64,000 nt of DNA from Parvularcula sp039818345 (lineage in GTDB: Bacteria > Pseudomonadota > Alphaproteobacteria > Caulobacterales > Parvularculaceae). The stretch's first letter is position 1; every line of letters starts with the position of its first letter. The position numbers and the translations under genes were made by a program. A model generated the notes under the pieces. The model ran no database searches. It saw nothing but the letters and a program-made list of their open reading frames with translations, and was not told where the DNA came from. Where the stretch lies: positions 144,605 to 208,604 of the forward strand of contig JBCBUC010000003.1 in NCBI GenBank assembly GCA_039818345.1, read 5' to 3'. Positions 8,691 to 18,104 of the stretch are shown here, in pieces.

Positions 8691-10100
8691 ATGAAAAACA
8701 TCGCCTTCGCCGCCGCTGTCCTATCACTCGCCTCTGCGGCGCTCGCAGAGGGCATCCCGGACGACGTCAAAGACACAGCCGATCAGTTGATGCGCAAGGG
8801 CCTTCACGATCGGGTTGGCTATCAAGTCGTCGAGGACCTGACCACCGAGGTTGGCCAACGTCTCGCAGGATCAGAGGCTGAAGCCCGCGCACGTGTTTGG
8901 GCCGAGGCCAAGCTAAAAGCGCTCGGTTTCTCCAATGTCCGTACTGAGCTTTTCACGCTTCCCTACTGGGAGCGGACCTACGAATACGCAGCGATTGAAA
9001 GCCCCTTCCCCCAGCGGCTCCAGATTACAGCGCTTGGTGGCACGGTGGGCACACCGAGTGGCGGCGTTATAGGTGAGGTGGTACGATTTGAAACGCTGAG
9101 TGACCTTCAAGAAGCGCCCGTCGATCTGAACCTCAGTGGCAAGATCGTTTTCGTCGACGAACACATGACCCGAACACAAGACGGATCAGGCTATGGCGTG
9201 GCGGTCCAAAAGCGATCGGGCGCCGCCATCGAAGCAGGCAGACGCGGCGCGGAGGCAGCGCTCATCCGATCGGTCGGAACAGATCTGCATCGTTTTCCGC
9301 ATACCGGCCAAATGAACTATGATCCTGACGTTCCCAAAGTCCCGACCGCTGCGCTCAGTTATCCTGATGCTGAACAGCTGAAGCGCGCCTTGGACCGCGG
9401 GGCCGTGACGGTTTCACTCGACCTTGGGGTGAAGACGCAAGAGGAATCCGAATCAGGCAATGTGATCGCGGAGATTCCTGGGCAAACGGATGAAATTGTT
9501 CTCATCAGTGGGCACCTTGATAGCTGGGACCTGGGCACAGGGGCGGTCGACGACGGTGCAGGCGTTGCCATTGTCACTGGCGCGGCCAAGCTGATCCTCG
9601 ACCATATCGAAGAGAGCGGCGAGCAGCCACTGCGGACCATCCGTGTTGTCTATTTCGGTGCGGAGGAGGTCGGCCTGGTGGGGGCAGAGGCCTACGCCCT
9701 CGCCCATGAAGACGAGCTTCATCTGCACACAATTGCTGCGGAGAGTGATTTTGGTGCCCGAACGATTTGGCGCCTTGATGCTGGCGTCGGCGATGGGAAG
9801 GAAGGGCTGGTCGATGACATGGCGCGCGTTCTGCAACCGATCGGCATCGCCCGGGGCAGCAACCGCTCGCGCGGCGGTCCCGACGTCTCCCGTCTTAGCG
9901 CACGCGGTGTGCCGGTGGTGTCACTGACCCAAAACGGCTGGGACTATTTCGATCTTCACCACACGTCCGATGATACGTTCGACAAGATCGATCCTGATGA
10001 CATGGCGCAGAACGTCGCCGCCTACGCCGCGTTCACCTGGATGGCCGCGAACACGCCGGAGGGTTTCCGGGCTGATCCGCAACCCCTCTTATCTGAATGA
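8691..10100 (+). CDS. Secreted M28-family zinc peptidase
   Basis: 469 residues from the ATG at 8691 (GGGGAAG just upstream; a TTG nine bases earlier is less likely). Signal peptide MKNIAFAAAVLSLASAALA. An N-terminal part with a PA-like insert (about 110-240) precedes the M28 catalytic domain. All five zinc ligands can be placed: His275 in GHLDSWD, Asp287 in VDDGAG, Glu325/326 in GAEEVG, Asp353 in ESDFG, and His424 in HHTSDDT. A dinuclear zinc aminopeptidase or carboxypeptidase Q-like enzyme exported to the periplasm or medium. Its stop abuts the convergent VOC gene with no gap. Confidence 0.93.
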   Translation: MKNIAFAAAVLSLASAALAEGIPDDVKDTADQLMRKGLHDRVGYQVVEDLTTEVGQRLAGSEAEARARVWAEAKLKALGFSNVRTELFTLPYWERTYEYAAIESPFPQRLQITALGGTVGTPSGGVIGEVVRFETLSDLQEAPVDLNLSGKIVFVDEHMTRTQDGSGYGVAVQKRSGAAIEAGRRGAEAALIRSVGTDLHRFPHTGQMNYDPDVPKVPTAALSYPDAEQLKRALDRGAVTVSLDLGVKTQEESESGNVIAEIPGQTDEIVLISGHLDSWDLGTGAVDDGAGVAIVTGAAKLILDHIEESGEQPLRTIRVVYFGAEEVGLVGAEAYALAHEDELHLHTIAAESDFGARTIWRLDAGVGDGKEGLVDDMARVLQPIGIARGSNRSRGGPDVSRLSARGVPVVSLTQNGWDYFDLHHTSDDTFDKIDPDDMAQNVAAYAAFTWMAANTPEGFRADPQPLLSE

Positions 10101-10505
10101 TCAGGACGTGGGGAGGTCGGGGGCCTCACCTGCGGGCTCCCATAACTCAATCCGCACACCATCTGGATCAGTAAGCCAACCGAACTTCCCATAAGACTCG
10201 CTCACCACTTGATCATCGACTTTGCACCCGTCGGCCCGCAGTTTCGTCAGCATGCCATCAAGGTCATCAACAACGAAGTTGAGCATGAACGGTTGGCCGC
10301 CTTGGCCAAAATAATTGGTATCGGGATCGAAGAACGAGACCAGCGACATGTTTTGCCGATTGTTGTCTGGGCGACGCCAGCGCATCTCCACGCCCTCGTA
10401 ACCGTCACCTGGATGAAGCCCCAGATGCTTCGCATACCACTCTTTACGGTCCTTCGGGTCAGCGGACTTAAAAAACACACCGCCTAAGCCGACAATCTTG
10501 GCCAT
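10101..10505 (-). CDS. VOC-family (glyoxalase/bleomycin-resistance-like) protein
   Basis: 134 residues from the ATG at 10505, which is preceded by GGAGG. One vicinal-oxygen-chelate beta-alpha-beta module pair: KIVGLGGVFFKSADPK at the start, MLNFVVDDLDGML in the middle, and YGKFGWLTDPDGVRIELWEP at the end, with the conserved DPDGxxIELWxP. Metal-dependent lyase or dioxygenase-like fold, but the specific reaction cannot be deduced. Confidence 0.85.
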   Translation of the reverse strand: MAKIVGLGGVFFKSADPKDRKEWYAKHLGLHPGDGYEGVEMRWRRPDNNRQNMSLVSFFDPDTNYFGQGGQPFMLNFVVDDLDGMLTKLRADGCKVDDQVVSESYGKFGWLTDPDGVRIELWEPAGEAPDLPTS

Positions 10506-10537
10506 TCGCTTCCTCCATTTCTGGGCAAGCAAGCAAA

Positions 10538-10567
10538 AAGGCCCGCGCGAAACAATCGGCGGGCCTT
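10538..10567 (-). terminator. Intrinsic terminator of the leuS-rplS operon
   Basis: Perfect 9-bp stem AAGGCCCGC / GCGGGCCTT (10538-10546 and 10559-10567) with a 12-nt loop. On the minus strand it is followed by five consecutive T residues. It lies 28 nt beyond the rplS stop codon. Confidence 0.9.
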
Positions 10568-10594
10568 GATCAATTGCAGTGGCGTTACGCTTCG

Positions 10595-11014
10595 TTACTC
10601 AGCGCTCTTGGCTTTTTTGGCCTTGCCTTTTTTCTTCTCAGCAGCAGCGGCCTGACGCTTGGTGTCGACCTTCTCCGCGATACGCGCCGATTTTCCTTGG
10701 CGACCACGCAAGTAGTAGAGTTTGGCGCGGCGCACTTTACCGCGGCGCACGACTTCAATGGCTTCAACGAGAGGCGAGTAAACCGGGAAGACCCGCTCGA
10801 CACCCTCACCAAAGCTGATCTTGCGCACGGTGAAGCTCTCATTGATGCCGCCGCCAGAGCGTCCGATGCAGACACCTTCAAAGGCCTGCAGACGTGTGCG
10901 GTTGCCCTCTTTCACGCGCACCTGCACGCGAAGGGTGTCACCGGCAGCAAATTCTGGAATTTCGGCTTTAAGCTCTTTGGCGTGCTCAGCCTCCAGCTGT
11001 TCAATAATATTCAT
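10595..11014 (-). CDS. rplS: 50S ribosomal protein L19
   Basis: 139 residues. Recognised by FAAGDTLRVQVRVKEG, the FEGVCIGRSGGGINESFTV block, the VERVFPVYSP motif and RGKVRRAKLYYLRG. The Lys/Ala-rich tail is the usual alphaproteobacterial extension. It is the last gene of the operon: its ATG overlaps the trmD stop (ATGA) and a T-tailed terminator follows. Confidence 0.98.
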   Translation of the reverse strand: MNIIEQLEAEHAKELKAEIPEFAAGDTLRVQVRVKEGNRTRLQAFEGVCIGRSGGGINESFTVRKISFGEGVERVFPVYSPLVEAIEVVRRGKVRRAKLYYLRGRQGKSARIAEKVDTKRQAAAAEKKKGKAKKAKSAE

Positions 11015-11745
11015 CGTTTGTCCGTCTCGTTATCCGGCGGATTGGACCGCGCCCCAGATGGCCTTTCGGCCTTTGTGAGCATGTCCGGTCGTCGCGCACG
11101 CGTCAGCGCCAGGGATTGGTCCCCGCGCCACTGGTCAATTTTCTTGTGGTCCCCCGACAGGAGCACATCCGGGATGGCGCGCCCTTCGAATGACCGAGGT
11201 CTTGTATATTGCGGATACTCTAAAAGCCCGTTCTCGTGGCTTTCATCGTCCCGCGATGAAGGCGCGCCGAGTACACCGGGAAGAAGCCTGACGCAAGCTT
11301 CGATCATGGCCATCGCCGCGACCTCACCGCCCGCCAGCACAAAATCACCGATCGACACCTCATCAAGACCTCTGGCGTCGATCACGCGCTGATCAACACC
11401 CTCAAAACGCCCGCACACAAAAAGAGCGCCAGGCCCATCAGCCAGCCTATGCGCCATGGATTGATCAAAGGGTCGGCCTCGCGGTGAGAGCAAAAGGCGC
11501 GGGCCGGGTATCGCGGTCATATGGTCAATCGTCTTAGCGAGGATATCGGCCCGCATCACCATGCCCGGGCCACCGCCCGCCGGGGTGTCATCCACCGTGT
11601 GGTGCTTGTCCTCGGCATGTGCCCGCGGATTTTCGATGGAGAGTGCCCAAAGACCATCTTTTTGCGCCCGGCCGATCACCCCTGCGCCGAGCGGCCCTGG
11701 AAACATATCCGGGTAGAGAGAGACAACGCCGACGGAAAAACTCAT
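11011..11745 (-). CDS. trmD: tRNA (guanine37-N1)-methyltransferase
   Basis: 244 residues of the SPOUT superfamily, methylating G37 of tRNAs with SAM. Diagnostic stretches are VSLYPDMFPG, HTVDDTPAGGGPGMVM, the SAM-knot region LLSPRGRPFDQ and FVCGRFEGVDQRVID, and GDFVLAGGEVAAM. Four-base overlaps link it to holA upstream and rplS downstream. The usual partners rpsP and rimM are not adjacent. Confidence 0.97.
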   Translation of the reverse strand: MSFSVGVVSLYPDMFPGPLGAGVIGRAQKDGLWALSIENPRAHAEDKHHTVDDTPAGGGPGMVMRADILAKTIDHMTAIPGPRLLLSPRGRPFDQSMAHRLADGPGALFVCGRFEGVDQRVIDARGLDEVSIGDFVLAGGEVAAMAMIEACVRLLPGVLGAPSSRDDESHENGLLEYPQYTRPRSFEGRAIPDVLLSGDHKKIDQWRGDQSLALTRARRPDMLTKAERPSGARSNPPDNETDKR

Positions 11746-12797
11746 CGCTGTCCTGCCGCCGCGAGGCGCAACAGTGCCCGCTCCGCGATCGATTGATCCG
11801 GAGCGCCGGTTCTTTTGCAGGCGGCTTCAGCGCGATAAATCTCTGCTGCCGCCCGCTCAAGATGCGGTAGGGGCCAAGCTTTCAGCTGGCGGAGGGTTTC
11901 GTCCTGCTCTTTGAAAAAGACGGGCGGCTTCATCCGCTTCATCGCCGCCCCGGCCCCTTCGCCTTGCGCGATGGCCATGGCTGCAGGAAGCAGCCGCTGG
12001 ATCCGATTTTGTGTCATCCGGAGGAGGGAGATAACCGAAACACCCGCAGCCTCCGCCGCCGCGAGCGCCTCGGACAAAGACTTCGGTCGGCCGCCCAGCG
12101 TCAGCGACGCGATCGCGAAACTGTCTTCCTGCGGTGCACCGGCCAAACAATTGGCGACATCCTCCACCGTCACCTGATAAGGCTCATGGCTTCTGATCTT
12201 GGCGGGGCCACAATAAAGGATCAGTTTTTCAAGCTCCTGCCGCAACACGCCACGATCATCGGCCAAGACAGCGACCAGCATGGTCATCGCCTCATCGCTG
12301 ATGGTGATCGCTTCATCCGCAAGCTGTTGCCGGACAGCGCCCATCAGATCGCGCTGGCCCTCCGGGTAGCAACCAATGGCCACGGCCTTGGCTGAACCCT
12401 CACAGGCCTTGCGAAGGGCGGATGATTTCTTGAGATCGCCCGCCTCGACAATCACCAGGCCAGCTGACGACAACGTCCCCGCCTCAGCGGCCTTGAGAAG
12501 AGAGCTGACCGCACCCGCAACACCCGTACCGGCAGCACGAACACGGATCACGCGGCGTCCACCCAAAAAGCTCTGCGCTGCAGCTTCATCCGTCAGCCGC
12601 GCAGCGTCGCCCGCTTCTTGCTCGGTCAGGCTGATCGAACGCCAAGGGTCGGCGAGATCTTCTGCGACCTGCTTGGCCGCGCGGGTGGCGCGCTCATGCA
12701 CCAAACCCTGTTCCGGTCCATAGATGAGGGCGACAACGGTCTCGTCCCCCGGTGCGCGCAAGAACGCTTCGATGTCCTTCGCCTTGAGAGCCGTCAT
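11742..12797 (-). CDS. holA: DNA polymerase III delta subunit
   Basis: 351 residues, the clamp-loader delta subunit. Recognised by the N-terminal ALKAKDIEAFL, LIYGPEQGLVHERA (the degenerate P-loop region of delta), FLGGRRVIRVR, and the C-terminal collar region. Overlaps lptE and trmD by 4 nt on both sides. Confidence 0.93.
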   Translation of the reverse strand: MTALKAKDIEAFLRAPGDETVVALIYGPEQGLVHERATRAAKQVAEDLADPWRSISLTEQEAGDAARLTDEAAAQSFLGGRRVIRVRAAGTGVAGAVSSLLKAAEAGTLSSAGLVIVEAGDLKKSSALRKACEGSAKAVAIGCYPEGQRDLMGAVRQQLADEAITISDEAMTMLVAVLADDRGVLRQELEKLILYCGPAKIRSHEPYQVTVEDVANCLAGAPQEDSFAIASLTLGGRPKSLSEALAAAEAAGVSVISLLRMTQNRIQRLLPAAMAIAQGEGAGAAMKRMKPPVFFKEQDETLRQLKAWPLPHLERAAAEIYRAEAACKRTGAPDQSIAERALLRLAAAGQR

Positions 12798-13378
12798 CGC
12801 TGAAAGCCCTCAAAATCCTCCTCCTCAAGACGGAACAAGGGATCATCGCTTGGGTTGTTGCGGAGAAGGCCTGGCCCACTGTTTTCCGGCGCACGGTCCC
12901 TTAAGAAGAGTGCCATATCGACCTCAATCTTTCGCGCCAAATCGAGAGCCGCCCGACGAACCGCGTCCTCTCGGCCCACAAGAGATGCATACTGACTGTC
13001 CACCACGCCGTAAGACACGATACTGACAATCGTTTGTGTGCGCACCTCATCTGTCTCAAGGTTGCGATAGGCCACCCGTGCGGTCAGCGTGTAGTCAAAG
13101 CGGCGAGTGTCCGATTCAATGCGAACAGCAACGGCGCGCCGCCGGTCCCGAAGTGCGATCGATACCGCATGGGTCTCATCACCATTTGCGGTCGGGACGC
13201 GCGTGCGCATCGCGTCCTGAACCTCAAGGCTCGCATCTTTTGGCCCTGTGATGTTATCGATATAAAGTGTACCGAGCTGTTCCGATGTCGACTGGTCACC
13301 CTCAAGCTCGGCATAGAGCGGCCGAAACCCACACGCGCCTAGGGTGAAGGTCAGGGCGAGAAGAATGACAAGGCGCAT
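12794..13378 (-). CDS. lptE: LPS-assembly lipoprotein LptE
   Basis: 194 residues with a lipoprotein signal (LTLGAC, Cys16) followed by GFRPLYAE, typical of the LptE/RlpB family. LptE plugs the LptD barrel that delivers lipopolysaccharide to the outer surface. Position between leuS and holA is the conserved alphaproteobacterial order. Its ATG overlaps the leuS stop by one base (TGATG). Confidence 0.93.
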   Translation of the reverse strand: MRLVILLALTFTLGACGFRPLYAELEGDQSTSEQLGTLYIDNITGPKDASLEVQDAMRTRVPTANGDETHAVSIALRDRRRAVAVRIESDTRRFDYTLTARVAYRNLETDEVRTQTIVSIVSYGVVDSQYASLVGREDAVRRAALDLARKIEVDMALFLRDRAPENSGPGLLRNNPSDDPLFRLEEEDFEGFQR

Positions 13379-16125
13379 CAGCCCGCCACCACATTGACGA
13401 TCCGGCCCGGAACAACAATCACCTTACGGATCGTCTTGCCTTCCATAAAGCGCGCCACATCATTTTGCGCCAGCGCAGCCTCTTTGACGACGTCTTCGGC
13501 GGCATCGGCCGCCACTTTGATTTCGCCGCGGCGCTTGCCGTTAACCTGAACCGGCAGGGTGATGGCGTCTTGCGTGAGTAGCGATTCATCGGCGTCCGGC
13601 CACGTAGCATCTGTACAGAGACCTTCGCCGCCTAAAAGCTCCCAGCACTCTTCGGCGAGATGCGGCATAAAAGGCGCGGTGAGTTGCGTCAGAGCGCCCA
13701 GCGCCTCGGCCGCCACGGGGGCTGCCGCGCCGTCTGTCGATAGGTTCTTGCACGCACCAAGAAATTCATAAAGCCGCGCGATCGCCTTATTGAACCGGAA
13801 ATGCTCGATGTCGCCGGTCACCCCGGCGATGGTTTTGTGCGTGGACCGACGGAGTGCTATGAGATCCTCAGAGAGATCCGCATCGATGGTACGGCCCGTT
13901 TTTAGGATACCCTCTCCCTTGGCCACCGCCTCATAAACCCGGTTGGCAAACCGCCAGGCGCCCTCGACGCCAGCGTCGGTCCATTCGACATCGCGTTCCG
14001 GCGGCGAGTCGGAGAGCATAAAGAACCGCGCCGCATCCGCTCCGTAGGCGTCAGCAATCGCCTCGGGCGCCACCACGTTCTTTTTGGACTTGGACATTTT
14101 TTCGATGGGATTAGCCAAAATCGGAAACTCGTCGGGAACAAGCTCGTCATATGCCTTCTCATCAGGCGTAGATTCTCGATAAAGCGCCTTGCCGGTTGCA
14201 CTGACCTGTGCGTCATATGCAGAGAAGAACTTCTCCCCAGCGTCCCTCGCTTCCCTGGTCAAACGGTAAACGAGGTCACTTTCAATGGGCATCTCTGTCT
14301 CATCCCAAAGTCTGCCGGTATCTACATGTCTAGCATCTTCTGGGAAAACCCATCCGTCATGGGAATCTTTGTACGTAGCATGCGTCACCATCCCTTGGGT
14401 AAAGAGATTGGTGAAGGGTTCCGTCACATCCGTGTACCCGCAGTCTTTCAAATTCCGTGTGAAATAGCGGGCGTAGAGAAGGTGAAGGATCGCGTGCTCA
14501 ATGCCGCCGATATACTGCTGGACGGGCATCCATCGATCGGTCTCGGCCTTTTCTACAGGCGCGTTCTCAGGCTGGGACGCGAAACGGGCGAAGTACCAAG
14601 ACGAATCAACGAACGTATCCATGGTATCGGTTTCGCGCCGTGCAAGCTCACCGCACGCAGGACACGGAACTTCACGCCATGCGCGTGTGCTTTCGCGATC
14701 AAGCGGATTGCCGGGCGTTTTGAACTCTGACGCTTCAATCGGCGGCAGGCTGACGGGCAGCTGGTCATCCGGCACCGGCACCACGCCGCAAGTGTCACAA
14801 TGGATGACCGGGATGGGGCACCCCCAATAGCGCTGACGCGACAAGCCCCAGTCACGCAGGCGGTAATTCGTTGTGCCCTCCCCCCAGCCCATGTCTTCGA
14901 TTTTCTTGATCGCTGCAGGAAGCGCATCCTCCGCAGGCAAACCATCAAGAAAACCTGACATCATCATTGTGCCCGGGCCGACATAGGCCTCATCTCCTAC
15001 ATCGAAGGACGAAGGATCAGCATCCGGAGGACACACGACGGGGATCACGTTTAGGCCGTATTTCCGAGCAAAATCCAGATCGCGCTGATCATGGGCCGGA
15101 CAGGCGAAAATCGCGCCCGTGCCATACTGCATCAAGATGAAGTTCGCGATATAAACCGGCAATTCTTCATCGGTGAACGGATGACGCCCCGTCACGGGAA
15201 GGCGGAAACCTTTTTTCTCCGCCTTTTCGATATCCGCCTCAGACGTTCCCTGGGCCTGGCACTCAGCAATGAACGCCGCGCATGCAGGATCTTGGCCAGC
15301 ATAATGCTTCGCCAGCGGATGGTCCGGCGCGACCCCTAAGAAACTCGCGCCATAAAGCGTATCAGGCCGCGTTGTGTAGATTGGCAATTTATCTTGAGGC
15401 AGATCATTGCCCGAGAGCGGGAAGGACATCATCAGCCCCTCGGACCGACCAATCCAGTTGCGCTGCATCTCTTTGACATGCGCTGGCCACCCCTCAAGCC
15501 GGCCATCATCGAGGGCCTCTAAAAGATCCTCGGCCCGGTCGGTGATCTTGAAAAACCAAGTCGACATCGATTTGCGCTCAACCGGCGCACCGGAGCGCCA
15601 GCCCTTGCCGTCGACGACCTGCTCATTGGCAAGCACCGTCATCTCGACCGGGTCCCAGTTCACCAGGCTCTCGCGCCGCTCAACGAAGTCCTTCTTCAAA
15701 AACTCCAAAAAGAGCCTTTGTTGGTGGACGTAGTATTCTGGATCGCAAGTCGCGAACTCCCGCGACCAATCAATCGCGAGACCCATGCGTTTGAGCTGAT
15801 CGCGCATCACCTCGATATTGCCGTAGGTCCACTCCTTGGGGTGCCCGCCCGTCTGCATGGCGGCATTCTCCGCAGGCAGACCAAAAGCGTCCCAACCCAT
15901 CGGGTGCAGCACGTCGAAGCCGCGGGCTCGTTTGAAGCGCGCGATGACATCACCCATCGCATAGTTCCGGACGTGGCCGATATGGATCTTGCCCGACGGA
16001 TAGGGAAACATTTCGAGCACGTAGTATTTCGGCCGATCACTATGGCGTTCGGCCGCGAAACAATCCTTCTCCTCCCAGGCCTTTTGCCATTTGGGTTCGG
16101 CTGCTGCGGGATTGTACCTGGCCAT
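13378..16125 (-). CDS. leuS: Leucyl-tRNA synthetase
   Basis: About 915 residues from the ATG at 16125 (MARYNPAAAE, AAGG eight nt upstream; a GTG at 16140 is an alternative). Class-I synthetase: HIGH-box PSGKIHIGHVRNYA near residue 45, CP1 editing domain with TTRPDTLYGASF, and KMSKSKKNV as the KMSKS loop. First gene of the five-gene operon. Length is slightly above the usual 860-880 because of an insertion around PEDARHVDTGRLWDETEM and FFSAYDAQVSATG, a feature seen in some alphaproteobacterial LeuS. Confidence 0.98.
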   Translation of the reverse strand: MARYNPAAAEPKWQKAWEEKDCFAAERHSDRPKYYVLEMFPYPSGKIHIGHVRNYAMGDVIARFKRARGFDVLHPMGWDAFGLPAENAAMQTGGHPKEWTYGNIEVMRDQLKRMGLAIDWSREFATCDPEYYVHQQRLFLEFLKKDFVERRESLVNWDPVEMTVLANEQVVDGKGWRSGAPVERKSMSTWFFKITDRAEDLLEALDDGRLEGWPAHVKEMQRNWIGRSEGLMMSFPLSGNDLPQDKLPIYTTRPDTLYGASFLGVAPDHPLAKHYAGQDPACAAFIAECQAQGTSEADIEKAEKKGFRLPVTGRHPFTDEELPVYIANFILMQYGTGAIFACPAHDQRDLDFARKYGLNVIPVVCPPDADPSSFDVGDEAYVGPGTMMMSGFLDGLPAEDALPAAIKKIEDMGWGEGTTNYRLRDWGLSRQRYWGCPIPVIHCDTCGVVPVPDDQLPVSLPPIEASEFKTPGNPLDRESTRAWREVPCPACGELARRETDTMDTFVDSSWYFARFASQPENAPVEKAETDRWMPVQQYIGGIEHAILHLLYARYFTRNLKDCGYTDVTEPFTNLFTQGMVTHATYKDSHDGWVFPEDARHVDTGRLWDETEMPIESDLVYRLTREARDAGEKFFSAYDAQVSATGKALYRESTPDEKAYDELVPDEFPILANPIEKMSKSKKNVVAPEAIADAYGADAARFFMLSDSPPERDVEWTDAGVEGAWRFANRVYEAVAKGEGILKTGRTIDADLSEDLIALRRSTHKTIAGVTGDIEHFRFNKAIARLYEFLGACKNLSTDGAAAPVAAEALGALTQLTAPFMPHLAEECWELLGGEGLCTDATWPDADESLLTQDAITLPVQVNGKRRGEIKVAADAAEDVVKEAALAQNDVARFMEGKTIRKVIVVPGRIVNVVAG

Positions 16126-16218
16126 GCGGTCTGCCTTCACTCGGACATGAAAAGGGGCTGCGGGGATCGTACCGCAGCGTAGAATTGTTCGTTCAGTATG
16201 AAAAAGCCTGCGCTCGGT

Positions 16219-16665
16219 CTAGCCAAGCGAGTTGAGGCGAATTTCCCGGGCGCGGGTGAGGATAGCGTTTTCGACTTCGCGCTCGGTGTTGGGGTTGATC
16301 GGTGTATCGACCCAAGAGCCGGTCGGGGTCTGCACTTGTTTGAACACCCGCACCCGCAAGGCATCCGCCCGGAGGGTGTTGCCGAGGATCAGCACATTGG
16401 TGCGGAAACGCTCGTTCGGAACCTCTGAACTGGCAAACCAATCGGTGAGAATCACGCCGGCCTGGGGATCAACCGCATCGAGCGGCATAAAATCCATCGT
16501 CTCGAGGGACGCGGTCCAGAGATATCTGTTGACCTGGCCATATTGCAGCTCGGGCGCCGTAGCGGTGGTGGCCGAGCCACTATTGGCGCACGCAGCCAGG
16601 GCCGCCGCCAATGCGGCGACGCCAAAGACTTTGATCAAACGGCGGTTTTCCGGATGGAACATCAT
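16219..16665 (-). CDS. DUF3576 lipoprotein
   Basis: 148 residues with a lipoprotein signal ending in ALAAC (Cys26). The mature part contains VNRYLWTASLETMDFMPL, ITDWF-like ILTDWFASSEVPNERFR, and VNVLILG-like TNVLILGNTLRADALRV, matching DUF3576. These lipoproteins are commonly found immediately upstream of leuS-lptE in alphaproteobacteria, which suggests an envelope role. Function is not established. Confidence 0.85.
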   Translation of the reverse strand: MMFHPENRRLIKVFGVAALAAALAACANSGSATTATAPELQYGQVNRYLWTASLETMDFMPLDAVDPQAGVILTDWFASSEVPNERFRTNVLILGNTLRADALRVRVFKQVQTPTGSWVDTPINPNTEREVENAILTRAREIRLNSLG

Positions 16666-16832
16666 AACCTTTCAAACTTCGCACGCAGTTATCACCACGG
16701 CTCCTGCAGTCAAACCCCCTCGCTCCATATGGTTGCACGGAAGACGCACCGCAGAGGAAAACCAATTTGGTGATAAGTTGTTCACTCACATCTCGTCCCA
16801 TCCTCCCTTAGATAGGGTGAAGAGGTACGAGA

Positions 16833-18104
16833 ATGTTTCGAGGGACGTTGTTGCTGAGGCTCTGGGTAGCCGCTGCGATGCTGATCGCGGCACCCTTGGC
16901 CTATGCGCAAGACGGACCGATCGTCGTCGACGGCGATGCTGTTTTAACAACCGGCCTCAGCGATGGCGACGTTTCAGAAACAGATTTTGACGCCCGCCTT
17001 GGTTTGACTGCGACAAGCCACGCCTTGCGAGGATTGGAGCTCGGTGCAGGCGGCGGCCTGCGGGTCGATGGGAACCGTGCTGACAACCGCGCAGCCGGTG
17101 GGCGCTATTCCTCCTTCACCATTGGCGGGCAAAGGGGTGTGGGGCCGGACAGCACCGATGTCTTTGTTGATCGCGCCTATGTTTTTGCCAAGGGCGGCTT
17201 TGGCAGCGTCTCGCTTGGATCCGATGTTGGCGTGGCGGAGAAACTCGCGGTCACCTCACCAACGATTTTTCGGGCGTTGGGGGTCAATGACTGGCGGGCC
17301 GATCCCTCGGGCTTCAACGATGTGCACACGGTCAACGACTTCTCCGGCAATTCGGCGAAGATCACCTACATGCCTCCGGCCGGGCTCTTTGGCGGGGCGA
17401 TCGGGAACTTCCAGATGGGGGTGTCTTATGCGCCGGAGCTTGAAAGCTGCGGGCTCGATGATTGCTCCCCTCTTGGGAACATTGTCCAAGGGCAAACCAA
17501 CGAGCTGATCGTGGGGCAAAACGGTCAAGTGCTGGTGCGCGACCAACGCTGGCGCGATGTCTCCGAAGCTGCGCTCTACTACCAGAACGGTTTCTCCATG
17601 GGCGGCGATCGCCTGCTCCTTGGGATCGGTGCATCGTTTGTGCGCGCTGACCAGGACGAGACGGGATCCCTTAATGATGATTTCGTTGAAGATTATGAGG
17701 CGCTCGCCCTTGGGCTGAACCTGGCTTACGGCGATCTCACCATTGGCGGTTCGGTCAAGACCACCAATGCAGGCCTTGATGAAAGTTCGCTCGGTGAAAG
17801 CGATTACCTCGCCTTTGACGCAGGCGTCACGTATCAAGCCGGCGATTGGCGTATGATGCTGGGTTATGGCGAAGCCGATGCCGAGCGCGATGCTTCGCTG
17901 CTTGTGGGGCCGACCAATGGCGTCGCCGTTCCTTATGCCCTCGACCGGCGCACCCAAACGGCACAAGCAGGCGTGGCCTATGTACTTGGCCAAGGCATCA
18001 CCCTCGGCGCCGCGGCACAGTTCGTTGAGAGCGATAAGCCAGCCGCGCTGGGCGGGGATGAAGACACCGCCTCCTTAATGATCGAGTCCTCGATCCGCTT
18101 CTAA
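16833..18104 (+). CDS. Gram-negative general porin
   Basis: 423 residues with a signal peptide cleaved after AYA (about residue 25), then a beta-barrel pattern of alternating strands and a C-terminal Phe (LMIESSIRF), the outer-membrane sorting signal. The segment DAYVFAKGGFGSVSLG-like RAYVFAKGGFGSVSLG is typical of porin_4 proteins. It contains one cysteine pair (SCGLDDC) in a probable loop. Passive diffusion of small solutes is the expected role. Its stop overlaps the stop of the convergent ThiE-like gene. Confidence 0.85.
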   Translation: MFRGTLLLRLWVAAAMLIAAPLAYAQDGPIVVDGDAVLTTGLSDGDVSETDFDARLGLTATSHALRGLELGAGGGLRVDGNRADNRAAGGRYSSFTIGGQRGVGPDSTDVFVDRAYVFAKGGFGSVSLGSDVGVAEKLAVTSPTIFRALGVNDWRADPSGFNDVHTVNDFSGNSAKITYMPPAGLFGGAIGNFQMGVSYAPELESCGLDDCSPLGNIVQGQTNELIVGQNGQVLVRDQRWRDVSEAALYYQNGFSMGGDRLLLGIGASFVRADQDETGSLNDDFVEDYEALALGLNLAYGDLTIGGSVKTTNAGLDESSLGESDYLAFDAGVTYQAGDWRMMLGYGEADAERDASLLVGPTNGVAVPYALDRRTQTAQAGVAYVLGQGITLGAAAQFVESDKPAALGGDEDTASLMIESSIRF

